A stretch of DNA of 64,000 nt from Diplosphaera chodatii. Its lineage: Eukaryota; Chlorophyta; Trebouxiophyceae; Prasiolales; Stichococcaceae. The notes below the pieces were generated by a model, which was not told the DNA's origin, searched no databases, and was given only the letters and a program-made list of their open reading frames with translations. Of the stretch, positions 43,384-54,099 are shown piece after piece (positions within the stretch are counted from its first letter, which is position 1; each line of letters starts with the position of its first letter). The position numbers and the translations under genes were made by a program. The DNA lies in contig JAALGY010000017.1 in assembly GCA_032358165.1 (NCBI GenBank), positions 2,604,001 through 2,668,000 on the forward strand. Reading direction: 5' to 3'.

Positions 43384-44986
43384 ATGAGGCGGCCAGCTTC
43401 AGCGTCGTCAGTGCCCCTGCTGGTGCTGCTGTGCAGCCTGCTCCTGTGGCCTGCTGGATGCGCAGCAGGGCCCGGGTCGGCAGGCGCAACATCTGCGCAC
43501 CAAGACGCCGCAGCATTGCCGGTGAATGCCACCGGCCAGCATGTACTAACAACTATACTCGTGCTTCAATGCCTCTCTTCGTTCAAATGCTCGGTGTTAC
43601 AGCGCTGATATGTATACATGACGCGGCAGTCACCACCCGTCATGACACACATACAGGGTGCCTTGGCAGCCCTACTTACAAACTCGCATTGCACTGCAGG
43701 CTGCCTCGCCTTACAGCTTCTCCGATGCTCCTTCCACACGACAAGCCTTGCGTGGCAGCTTTCAGACAGATGCACACGCAAGGGCAGCCCAGCTGCAGCT
43801 CAGTCAGCAGAGTCTGAAACACCTGCTGCAGCGCCTTTACAATGCCATTGCAGCTGGTGTGGCAATGCTAATCGAACCACGACATCGGCCGACTGCAGGG
43901 CCGCATCGGTGTCATCAGAAGCCATGCCGCATGCTGCTGCAGGTAAGCATATATATGGCAGGAACATAAGACGGCATGTATCGTGCTGCCTGATGTACGC
44001 TTCCATGTACATCTTGTTATGCATCTTGATGTGTGATCAGCCATGTGCACGGTCCGTGCAGTGAGTTCCGTCAGCCTCGATCTGCCGACACATGAAGCTT
44101 CCTGCCCTACAGGACGCCAGTCCGAGGTCTTCCATTGAGAAGGCACGGGACACAAGTGACGGCGGCTTCCAGTGGCAGCCGATGTGGCTGCTGAAAACCC
44201 TTCCATATGTTGTTTTATGGGTGCTCGCCTTTGCTGTTTGGGCCTTTACCGCATACCTGCTGTTTGGATCAGTGTTTTGGCTTATTCTTGGGTCCCTGTT
44301 CTTGCTGTCGCATCTGTTCTTGGCTGCATTCGTCTGCTACGTGCGCTGCGGCTGGGACGCAAGCACATTTTACAGCTGGTCACCTTGCTTGGATGCACCC
44401 GAACAGGTGGGATGACTGTCTTCGTTGTTCGCCTTTCATACACTCTACGAGCTGTATGCTGAGCCATCATGCATTCTCAAGAAACTGCATCATGCAATGT
44501 TCGGTACCTACTATTTGCCACAGCGACCCAGCACTATTGCCTTTCATCGGCATCTGCTGTACTGTGCAGATTGATGCTTGCAGGAAGAACACAGCTGTGA
44601 GCAAGAACACAACTATGAGGAAGAGGAGCTTTGCTGAGTATGAGGGCAGCAAGGTGCTGTATGCGCAGGTAGGCCTGAAGGTGTGCACCTGTGGCAATGC
44701 CTGCCATCTGGTCGTTCTATTTCCACAGGCAGCCATTTGCAACCACTCACACATCTTCTTGTTGTGCACCGCAGCTGCGTCCTCACAGCCGTTGGAACCA
44801 GCTGGAACGGAAGATCAGCCTGCGGCACACTTACAGAAGTGCTTGCTATGCACAGATGCATGCGGCATGTACATTGCATGGCACATGTGTTTCAAGGGCG
44901 AATGCACCCGCTGCAAGATGTCAGGTGTTATGTTTGACATAGAGGACGAGAGTGGCACGCATGCCATGTGGCAGCAACCAGCGTGA
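43384..44986 (+). CDS. Predicted secreted/multi-helix membrane protein, array 2 member P2
   Basis: A paralogue of P1. Exons: 43384-43542, 43700-43942, 44113-44406, 44570-44668, 44729-44986, giving 350 residues in phase. Order: signal peptide with core VPLLVLLCSLLLWPAGCA; exon 2 with STRQALRGSF, the segment LLQRLYNAIAAGVAM and the end CRMLLQ; a membrane exon with LLKTLPYVVLWVLAFAVWAF and LFLLSHLFLAAFVCYV; the motif RCGWDASTFYSWSP. A basic exon (RKNTAVSKNTTMRKRSF) follows. The last exon in this frame gives SSQPLEPAGTEDQP, resembling AAQPLEVISEEPDE in P6, and then a cysteine-rich end with CLLC and CTRC. An acceptor at 44774 in another frame would instead stop at 44942, so the tail is uncertain. 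Confidence 0.62.
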
Positions 44987-45534
44987 CAGATATAGCCATG
45001 ATTGCAGTAAAGACACAGAAACACCTTGCAGAGTCTCGACGACTCTCTTCGAGAAGAGGCGACAGGATTACAGTGATGCATGCTCGCTGTCAAAACCGCT
45101 GCGCATGTGCAAGGCTGAACTGGCAGCATTCCTCGTATAAAGCCAACATTAAGAGGTTGCACGTCGTGAGTCACATTGTCAATCTACATGTAGCGGGTTT
45201 TTTGTCCAAGCCACGGTCTGCAACACCCCGGGAACGGACATCGAGTGCACCTTCCTGCTTCCCAGCCTGGTCTTGAAGCACAATATCCGTCAGAGATCGC
45301 CATCCCACTGCTTGTTGTGCAGCACAAGGTCAAGCCAGCAACGAAACCAGATGGTCTTTGCAACATCGCGAGTGTGATGCAGAGCGGGCAGGGCTGAGCG
45401 TTGACGGCGAGATTCGGCCAGTCCGCTGAGCTTTGGCAGCAGATAGATGCAGATCTGACCTTTGCTGAGTGAACACAACAATTTACGGTCAATCAGCGTC
45501 TCTGAGCAGACGTACTACAGAGAGCAGCACCATC
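44987..45534. other. Intergenic between P2 and P3
   Basis: These 548 bp separate two plus-strand paralogues. No gene or repeat was recognised. Confidence 0.5.
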
Positions 45535-47229
45535 ATGTGGCGGCATGTCTCACCGTCAGGGCTCCTACCACTCCTATGCTGTGTGGCGCTGCTGCTGCCC
45601 GCCAATGTGAGCGGAGATGTTGTGGGCGCAGCGGCACGGACCTTGTCTGCATGGCATGGCGACAGAGCACTGTCTGCAGATGGCGCCGACCTGCGCATGC
45701 GCCATGAGGTGACCTTCAGTGACACATGTCATGCAACACTTCGTTATCCTGCCAGCAGGCATGCATCCAGACTTCAGCCGACTGAACAGTCGTCTTGTGC
45801 CGCCACATATGCATAACTACTTGGGAGTAGTATCGTGCTGCATCAGGGTGCTTTGGGCAGCTTCGGCATGCTTTAAGCGATGCAGAGTACTCTGCAAACT
45901 AGCAACGGTCGGTGTGACTCATGTGCAGCTTGCCACACATGAAGACAATTCTGCAGCGCCAAAGACGTCAGGAGTTCCAAGGGCTACATGCAAGACACTC
46001 GGCAACGCCGCGCAGCCATGTACTGAAGGTGCTGTACGTACTTTGCTCTTCTGGCGGGCAGCGGCACTATGTGTAGCGTCAGAGACTGCATGGGTCACAT
46101 AATCGCACCGCCGGGCACTACATGCCTGTGCGAGCGCTGGTTTGCAGCAAAAGGACATCACAGGCAGATGACTTGCCCGGCAAGTGCGTGGCGGGCCGTG
46201 CAGGGCTTGCTCAACCGAGCCTGACCCCTAAGCGGGCCGGACTGCCTCCGCAACGTTCCTGCAGGGATGATGCAGCCTCAGCACCCCCGGCGGCCACGCG
46301 CACAGCATGCGATTCTCAGCCATTTGCAACAGTGAGTCTGTTGCCGCTACCACGCCGCATGCTGCTGGTATGCATGTTTGACGACCAGACTGTATGTCAT
46401 GTAAGCATGCATGGGCCCATACACCCTGTTAGCCACTGCTTGATTGCATACGAGCATGTGCGCATCTGCAAGAATGACACGGCAGCCTTATATGCGTCTG
46501 CAGGGTGCCAGTCCGAGCACCTCGTCCAAGGAGACTGGGTGGCGGCAGCACGCATGGGAGGTCCTTGAGTCCCAGATACTCGCAGCCGGATGGCTGCTGT
46601 ACTATGGTATCGTGCTTTGCCTGGTGGCTGGCTGGGCCATTGCGTGGGTTCGTGGTGTGTGGGACATCCTGGTCTGGGTGATGTGGCTGCTGGTGCACGC
46701 TGCTCTGGCGGTGTACATCTGTTGCACATGTCGCGGCTGGGACTACAGGGCCTTCAAGCGGCTGTCACCTTGGCTGCGCAACCCCAACGAGGTGCGATGG
46801 TTGATGGCCCCATGCAAGTGCCACATGTTGAATCTGGCAACCCGCTGAACCGGGTTTTGGCTGATGTGGTGACAGACCTTGGTGCTCCTCTGGATCAGGC
46901 CTGATTGACTTCAAGCCTACATACCATGTAGACAATGATGGTGCGCAACATGCTCATCAGGTTGCAGAGCATCGTGCTTTTGAGTAGTTGTAGTGGTCTC
47001 TGTTGCGCTGCAGGCTCTTCATTATGCAAAAATGCTGCTCACGCATCAGTGCTGCCTCCCCCGCCCGCCCCAAGTGTTGACATGCCACACATGCAGGCTC
47101 GCTTGCTATGCCGGTTCGCGGGTTTCTGGTGCCACTGGACAAACTGTTCATCACCACAGACCGCGTACATCCATTGAGACGCTGCTGAAGGACGGATGGT
47201 GCCAGCACTGCATGATGGAAATCCTATGA
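45535..47229 (+). CDS. Predicted secreted/multi-helix membrane protein, array 2 member P3
   Basis: A paralogue of P1. Firm exons: 45535-45708 (signal peptide with core LLPLLCCVALLLPANVSG) and 46504-46791 (membrane exon, 96 codons). The membrane exon has ILAAGWLLYYGIVLCLVAGW and VMWLLVHAALAVYIC, then CCTCRGWDYRAFKRLSPWLR, the best-conserved copy of the array motif. Likely internal exons are 45957-46028 and 46164-46367; the latter ends PLPRRMLL, matching P1, P4 and also genes B and C of the other array. The proposed last exon 47014-47229 is open, in phase and preceded by a CTGCAG acceptor, but has no homology support. Function is unknown. Confidence 0.6.
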
Positions 47230-47676
47230 AATACCACATGCCGCCAACTGCATGGTAGGGTGGTGGGAACTTCTACATATATAGCTAGCTGTCATCGTGG
47301 TCCTCAGGTTTGAGCTGCTGCCGGAAGGCGATCAGTTGCGATGCGTTTTTTCTGTGAAGGGCACTGCTCGGATGTGTTTAGGATCGATTGTACCACCCTG
47401 AAAGCTCCCATGTAGCAGCTTCCTGCCTCCCAGTCCACTTCGTTCGTTCCCATCTCGGAGTAGTGTTTAGTCATCGACCGAGTTCATCTGCCGTCAGCAC
47501 CGAGCCGGACAACATATTTCTTCCACACACACAAGCTTACGCAATCATCAATCAGTGATCTCTTGCAGCATCCCGTCGGTCCGCGGAGCATCAAAGTCGC
47601 AAACGCAGATTTGGCTTTTGCAGATCGAACACGATCTGAAGTGAATTTCGAGAATATCAAACAAGCACGCAGCACG
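47230..47676. other. Intergenic between P3 and P4
   Basis: This 447-bp stretch should hold the P4 promoter. Nothing specific was recognised. Confidence 0.5.
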
Positions 47677-50370
47677 ATGATGTGTCAAGTTGTTGCTACG
47701 CTTATCATGCCACTCCTGTGCTGCGCAGCGTTGCTGCAGCCGGCTGGTTGTAATGGCGTTGCTGATGCAACACAAATGTCCAGCATGCCCAGCAACGCCA
47801 CAGCCGTCGCAGCTGCCTTTGACCTGTTGTTCAACACTACAGACGTAAGGCTCAATCCACAACCTTGTCTGGCAAGCCTTGCCTGTTTGGCGCTGCACCG
47901 TCCAGCAAGTTTGCAGATGCATAGTCATCGTGTCGCACACTTATGAAAAAGCATGATGCATGCATGCAATGCTGGCAGTAGTAGCACCTGCAGGCTGATT
48001 GTCACGACTCATGCACACATGCCGCCATGCAGCAACCCTCGCATGGCGGCATCAGCGATGTGCGTCCCGCTGGAGACCTGCATGAAGACGATGTGACCGT
48101 GACAACAGAGCAGTCGGCAGTAGCAGACAGCGAACACGATCGGCCCGGCGTCACCATGAGATCACTATGCGAAGGTGCTGTGGCATGCCTCCCAGCAAAA
48201 GCATTGCAATGTTTGCACACATGCTGCAAGGGGCGGGGCAGCCACTGACCCTGTTGCATTGTAGCGTGCTGATGCAACGCGTGTACATCAGTCACAGCCA
48301 ATGATGTCATAGGTAGTGAGGCAATACCTGCAGGGTTGGCCCAGCCAAAATCAAACCTCAAACAGCAGAACTCCAGCATCTGGGAGGCGGATGTTGATCG
48401 TGTGCGCACGCTGAAGTATCACCTGGCCTCGGCACGGCAGCTTCTCCCAAGAGCAGACGAGATACAACTGAACCTTGTGGCAGAGGTGAGGCGTGCAGCA
48501 ATGTCGACAGCTGCAGCAGCAGCTCTTTGGGCATCCAGCTTGGGAGGCTCCTTACAGCAGGCCAGGCAGCAGTGGTTGCTAGCACTATACAGCACATGTT
48601 GTCGAGTATGTACCTAGCTACTTTGAAGGTCAGCTGCCTACTTGCATGGGCCTTTGGAGTTGAAGTTGCTCCTACCACTTTGATGGGCGGAGCTGTGCGT
48701 GCATGCAGGCGGCTACCTGCCCATTTGCAGCAGACCTGTTGCAGATCATGCAGCAGACGAACCGCACAGTGCTGAATATCATAATCGACTCCACTGCTAG
48801 TCTGGAGAATCAGCTGAAGCAAGGTAAGTAGAGATCCTCACAGCAAGTAATAAGGCTCCAAGGCTGCTGCATGGAACGCTAAGATTCAGTTCGATGTCGC
48901 CGGCTGTGCAACATCTGCAGCAACGCAAGCCGCGCACCTGGCTCGATGTTGTCCAGTTGACTCAGAGCGACAGGACGTGACTGACAGCGTTGCACGGCTA
49001 GCAACCGTCTGTTGTGTGGTGACAGCTTGACGCATATTGAACTGCAGGCAACAGAAGCTTTGCTGGATGCCAGGCTGGCAGAGGCAGAGGCGTGGGCCGC
49101 AGCAAGTCAGACAGCGCATGTTGCGGCAGCAGCCAACCCATGGCGAGCCCTGAGCATGACCAGCACGCTGCTGCAGCGTCTTCACAATGCAACTGCAGCC
49201 ACGGCATCCAGGGCAATGGCCGCATGCGACTGTACCCCGAACACAGCATCATGTCAGTTGCAGCTCCAACTCCGCATGGTGCACCGCATGCTGCTGGTAA
49301 GCGGGACAGGTGCCAGCTCTGAATCATGTGTATGCCTGTATATCAAACGGAGTCCAGTACACTATGTAGTTGACGATGCAAGGTGCGGCTGGTGACGGTG
49401 CGCAAGTTGCTGTCTGTGCAGGCTGCCAGTACAAACAGCACGAACGTGACGGTAGGGTGGCTGGAAGCACACAAGATCCTCAACTCGCACATGCGCACGA
49501 TTGGAGGGTGGCTGCTGTGGCTCTTTGTGGACACCGCATTCCTGCTGATGTGTGCGTCAGTGCTGCACAAGGCATGTGGCCGGGCATTTCTGTGTGTACT
49601 GATTCATGGTCCACCACCAGCGCTCTTCTTCGGCCTGGTGTGGCTGCTCCTGCACATTGTGCTTGCCACTGTCATGTGCCTGCTGCACCTACCGCGGCTG
49701 GTGCAATGTGGCCTGGTTGCAGCTGCCTGCTACGCTTTGGGCTATTGAGGAGGTGCGCAACTGCTTGACTGTCAGCTGGATGCACTGAAACTTGCACAAT
49801 GATCATGTTCCTGCCTATGCGTCCACGCCCACACAGATAATGCTGTACCCAACGTTCGCCATTGGGGGGTGACACAGCACATACAGTGCCTACTTCATCT
49901 AGATGCAGCGGCATTCGAGCCTGTACGACACTTAGCATCCTGCTCAGGAGCGAAGCGCATGGCGGCAGCACGCACGCAGAGGCTCGCAGCCAGCTGCGGG
50001 CTGGATAGCGGACAGCACTGCAGCACCTCACCGGTGCCAGTGCTGGCGGCATGGTCACAGCAGGAGCGTGCAGGTGCAGGACAGTGTGCTCTGTCTGCTG
50101 CGCATGCCCTGGGGCAGCCTGTGTACGTAGGCTGCGCCACCGTCAACTTTGAGGGCACTTTCAGGACTTTTCAGTGGCAGGGCAGCAAGCCCTGTAGATG
50201 TATGTACACTTGCATGTGGCAGTAGGAACAGATTGGCATGGTGCTGCGTGGCTTGGACAGCAGCGGCATCCAGCTTTGCAGTAGCTGGATGTGCTTGTAC
50301 TTCGCTTCAGGTTGTGAATATCGTGGGCGACAGTACAAATGTGCAGGCTGTGGAAGTTGTGCTTGTATAG
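47677..50370 (+). pseudogene. Array 2 member P4, frameshifted in the membrane exon
   Basis: A paralogue of P1-P3. Exons: 47677-47844 (signal peptide with core MPLLCCAALLQPAGCNG), 48033-48174 (contains RPAGDLHED), 48334-48485, 48709-48823, 48921-49018, 49048-49296 (LLQRLHNATAATASRAM and the end VHRMLL), 49422-49752, 50311-50370. Upstream phases close. The membrane exon is 331 bp, that is 3n+1, whereas the equivalent exons of P1, P2, P3, P5 and P6 are all multiples of 3. Its frame runs into TGA at 49746-49748. The +1 frame instead shows the array motif as CCTYRGWCNVAWLQLP and then meets the conserved donor after GAG. The break is near 49681-49690. The last exon (VVNIVGDSTNVQAVEVV) resembles that of P5. 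It could be a decaying copy or a one-base sequence error. Confidence 0.65.
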
Positions 50371-50667
50371 TCCCGTGTCGACATCTATATTTGCAGCATA
50401 CTCGTACTTCCTGCCTCCGTCAGCAATCCCAGCCGCTTCGCGAATCACCTCGGGACTCGTCCAGTCGTGTCTCAACAAAGCGATCCTGCAAGAAGACGCG
50501 AGCCCAAAGCCCTTCCGCTCGACCGCTCGCCGCTATCGGTAACAACTGACTCACAACGCAACGATGCCACCTTGCGGTGCTTGCTGGCCATGCACGTTGA
50601 CTGATCGGCTCAACTCGGACTGCACGATCTGACTCAGGGTGTAAACGCCTGCAGGTCACGCAGCAAC

Positions 50668-51626
50668 ATGGCGCGTGCTGCATCCACAACAGTGTTTCTT
50701 CTGGCACTACTCCTGTGCGTTGCGGCGCTGGTGCTGCCCGCTGCTGACGCTGCAGCTGGTGTGGAAACGCTTGCGGCGCCCAGGACGACTTGTGCCGACC
50801 AAGATGCCACACGTGATCCGGCGGCAAATGTCCCGACTCCTGACCCGAGCCACTTGGTAGGAAACGCTGTAAGCCCGTGTCTGCAAGCTGTATCCACGCA
50901 CGATCCTAAAGCGATTGCCGCCATCTATCAGGATGTTGCAGACAGTGATGCAGATCATGGCGGCCTCGTTTTACAGCCCTCGTCATACTTCGTTCACCAG
51001 TCCCGTCAACGCCTGAAGATCTGAACGTATTTCTTTGCGCTGCAGAACATTAGCTCGTCTCAGATTGAAGCCGAGGAAGTGACCCCACTCAACTTCCACT
51101 ATCATGCAATCTGGTGGCTGATCAGTCACGTCCCGGTTGGCTTCATGTGGCTCGTAACTGGTATTTGGGCTATATTCATTGGCCTCCTAGCCCGAGTCGG
51201 GGCTAGGGTCTTGTGGGTCGTGCGTCCAGTACTCTCTGTGGTGGTCGCGGTTCTGTTTTATATGGGCGCAGTCTATGCGTGTGTTGGAGCAGTCTGTCTG
51301 CTTCTTGTGCTGCTGATCGAAACCGTGGTGGTGGCGAGTGTGATCTGCACCCATGCGCACCGCGTGTGGGATCAGAAGTCGTACGAAGAGTGGTCATTCG
51401 TGATGGCCGCGCGCAGAAATCGTTTGCGCCCGGCGGAGGTGAGAGCATGTTGTGTGTCCCTGCAACACCTGGTCGAGCTGCTCTGCCAGAACCCTTGTTA
51501 AATCCTCCATGGGTGATGATTTACGGCTCATGAGTAGACCATGTAGATGTGCTGTAGGTCAACACGCTGGCAGACGCCGGCAAGTACGAAGGTCAGAATG
51601 CTGTGGAGATGGCTCAGAACAACTGA
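50668..51626 (+). CDS. Predicted secreted/multi-helix membrane protein, array 2 member P5
   Basis: The most compact member. Three exons, 50668-50856, 51046-51438 and 51558-51626, give 216 residues in phase. Exon 1 is a signal peptide (core FLLALLLCVAALVLPAADA) plus a short Cys/Pro-containing ectodomain part. Exon 2 (131 codons) has a long hydrophobic region from AIWWLISHVPVGFMWLVTG through VLSVVVAVLFYMGAVYACVG to VCLLLVLLIETVVVASVIC. It then has a divergent version of the motif, HAHRVWDQKSYEEWSF, in which Gly is replaced by Val. The last exon VNTLADAGKYEGQNAVEM is homologous in position and sequence to that of P4. The RRML and LRGS modules are missing. Confidence 0.7.
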
Positions 51627-52486
51627 AGCCCACCTGATGACGGTTGCGCGTGAGGGTGCGCCCTCGTCATGCTTGGTGTACTCCCAAGCAAGGCACACCC
51701 TCTTCATGTTGCTTGATGGTACTCGTCCTGATGAGTTACAAACATGTGCTACAGGCGCTACTGTCCAAAATGACATTGTTGTGTCAGCTGCAGACCGAGA
51801 TGCGTGCACCTTGCCTCAGCATCGTGTACGACCGATGGCAGCAACGGCAACTGCTGGTGTATGCAGCGCCGCACGTACCATACCGCTTGTGAAGAGGAGA
51901 TAGCTCACAAACTGCCAGCAACTGCCATGCCTTGCAGTGGGCTGAACACTATGCTGTCGCACCCTGGGCCAGCCTGCCACATTCTGTTCTTGTCGTGATG
52001 TGTGCAATGCGTGTTTTGTGATGAAGAATGCATGCACGGACTTTGAACTCCATCTGCTGTTGATTTGGCGTCCATCGTGTCAGTGCTGTGGGCGTGAAGC
52101 AAATAAGTTTTCACACGCGCCTGGTGCTGTATGTGTTCAAATGAACACAGCTCTGCAGCATGTCATCCGACAGTGATCAAGGGGAGCAAGCTCTACGCAC
52201 GGACCCTGTACCAAGATGTGATGTGGTCAACCCTCAGTGGCAACAGCGGAAGCAGGTGCTTTGTTGAACATTCCGAGACTGGCAGCCCACGCATCTGGGC
52301 CAACAACATGCCTTCCTGAAGCAGTCTACTTGCAAAGCAGCACTTCAACGCTTCAGAAACTAGGCAAGCAGGATGCACGCCAGGTTCATTCCGTTTGGCT
52401 CACTGCAGCCCGGCTGCATTGGCAGCAGGCTTGCTCGAAAGTTGATGCTCTGACACATTCACAAGCCGTTAGGGCTGGGCGCCAGG
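51627..52486. other. Intergenic between P5 and P6
   Basis: This 860-bp stretch has short reading frames only. None carries the array motif, so no extra array member is called. Confidence 0.5.
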
Positions 52487-53552
52487 ATGGGCCAGGGTGC
52501 AGCAACACAGACCGCAGCGTTGCTGGTAGTGTGCATGCTGCTTGTTCTGCCTCAGCCTGGCATGGCAAGGCAGGTGCTGCAACATCGCGCAGATTCCGCC
52601 GCGACCGCGCTGCATGCACCAGCACTGCCACATGCAGGCGCGCCTGAGGTACATGGCATGTGAAGTTGCATTTGATTACATGGGAGACCATACCAGCTTC
52701 TGATGCAGTGCACTGGTGAGGGCTAGCGCCGCTGTGCTAGGGCACGTATGAGCACAGCTACATATCTGACGCAGATCGTCAGCAACCTTCACCCCCTGCG
52801 GGAACCTGTACTACCTTGATGGCTGCTGACTTCCTGTGATCTTCCTGCAGACGACACTGGTGTCCACCAGCAGCAGTGCAAGCTTCCTGTGGCGGCAGTG
52901 GCACATGCTGCAGACCAGCATCGGCATGCTCGGCGGCGCCACGCTGCTGCTGCTGCAGGGCGGCTGGCAGCACCCCTGGGAGGCCAGCATTCTAGCGATG
53001 CACTGGCTGAGAGGCGCCTGCTGGTCTGGGGCGGTGATGTGCATGTGGCTGTCCATCGGCTATGCCGCCTACCCCTTTGTGCTGGCGGCCCTCTTCGGCA
53101 TCTACTGGCTCGTGTACCATGCTGGCCTGGCAGTGCGCATCAGCTGGTGCCGCCGCGGCTGGGACGCTGAAGCGTCTGCGGCGTTCATGGACGCGGCAAT
53201 GTGGCTGCCAAAGCTGCCTGATGCAGATCAGAAGGTAGGTCAGGCTCATCCCAGCAGGTTGTGTGCAATTGGAGGCAGGACATTCATTTATCCGCTTGGC
53301 ACATACAAACAAGCATGTCAGTGCCACATGCAATCACGTTCGCATGACTCGGCTGGTGTTGACATATCGGGCTGCTGCATGGCTGCACAGGGAGCAGGTG
53401 ATACGCAAGAGGGTGAGGGGCAGGAGCTGATCACGAGGGCGGCAGTGTATCCGGCGGCGCAGCCACTGGAGGTGATCAGTGAGGAGCCTGATGAGGGAAC
53501 CAGCGCGGCTCGTGCCAGTGAGCGAGTTGGCGAAATTCAGCCGCGGTCCTAG
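52487..53552 (+). CDS. Predicted secreted/multi-helix membrane protein, array 2 member P6
   Basis: The last member of the array. Exons 52487-52648, 52851-53234 and 53391-53552 give 235 residues in phase. The signal peptide exon (54 codons; core ALLVVCMLLVLPQPGMA) is in a different frame from the longer open frames that overlap it. The membrane exon has MLGGATLLLLQGGW, GAVMCMWLSIGYAAYPFVLA and LFGIYWLVYHAGLAVRI, then SWCRRGWDAEASAAFMDAAM, keeping Cys and RGWD. The cytosolic tail is acidic with AAQPLEVISEEPDEG. As in P5, no LRGS or RRML module is seen. Function is unknown. Confidence 0.7.
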
Positions 53553-54099
53553 CTTTGGCTATTGCATTGGGCAGCGCTGCGGCAGCAAGCTTCTGGAGGG
53601 CGGAAATGCAGCGGCAGAACTCAACGCAAGGGGAATGCCGGCAGCGGCATATGGGGATGTCAGCCTGCAACAGACGCACAGCAGCAATGGTAGTGAGCAC
53701 CAAGCACAGCACAAATGCACATAATATTGTAGCACAGACATATAGCACCGACGGACGTCATGGATGTGTCAGCGAGGAGCTCAGCACAGGAGTAGAGGTT
53801 CTGAGAGTGCGATAGCAGAGAGGTGGAGATCATCTGTACAGAACACGACATTCAGCGGGCGGTTGTAGGCCCAGAAACCTGATGAAGGTTTCGTTCAGGT
53901 CCAGTGGCAAATCTACTCTTGCACGCATGGTGTCATACTGCAGAGAAAACAGCCCAGTCCAAATCATGCCAATCTCCACCGTCAAATCAGTATGTCGAAT
54001 TCCATACAGACATCCACTTCACCCTGATCAATGCCCAGAGTCGTTCGTGGTCACACCGCCGCAAATAAAGTGAGCGGCTGACTGTCAGCTGTTCTTGAC
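53553..54099. other. Intergenic, convergent 3' ends of P6 and DPH1
   Basis: These 547 bp are 3' flank for two convergent genes. No gene or repeat was recognised. Confidence 0.55.

Noticed and set aside
43245..43817. Long plus-strand frames overlapping P2 exon 1 in another phase
   Set aside because: They lack a signature and are explained by the GC-rich shadow of the P2 signal-peptide exon.
41470..43942. RxLR-type effector translocation motif in array 2 (RRTLRGS, RQALRGS)
   Set aside because: The match is loose, the proteins have later membrane helices, and this motif class belongs to oomycete effectors. It is reported only as a shared array motif.
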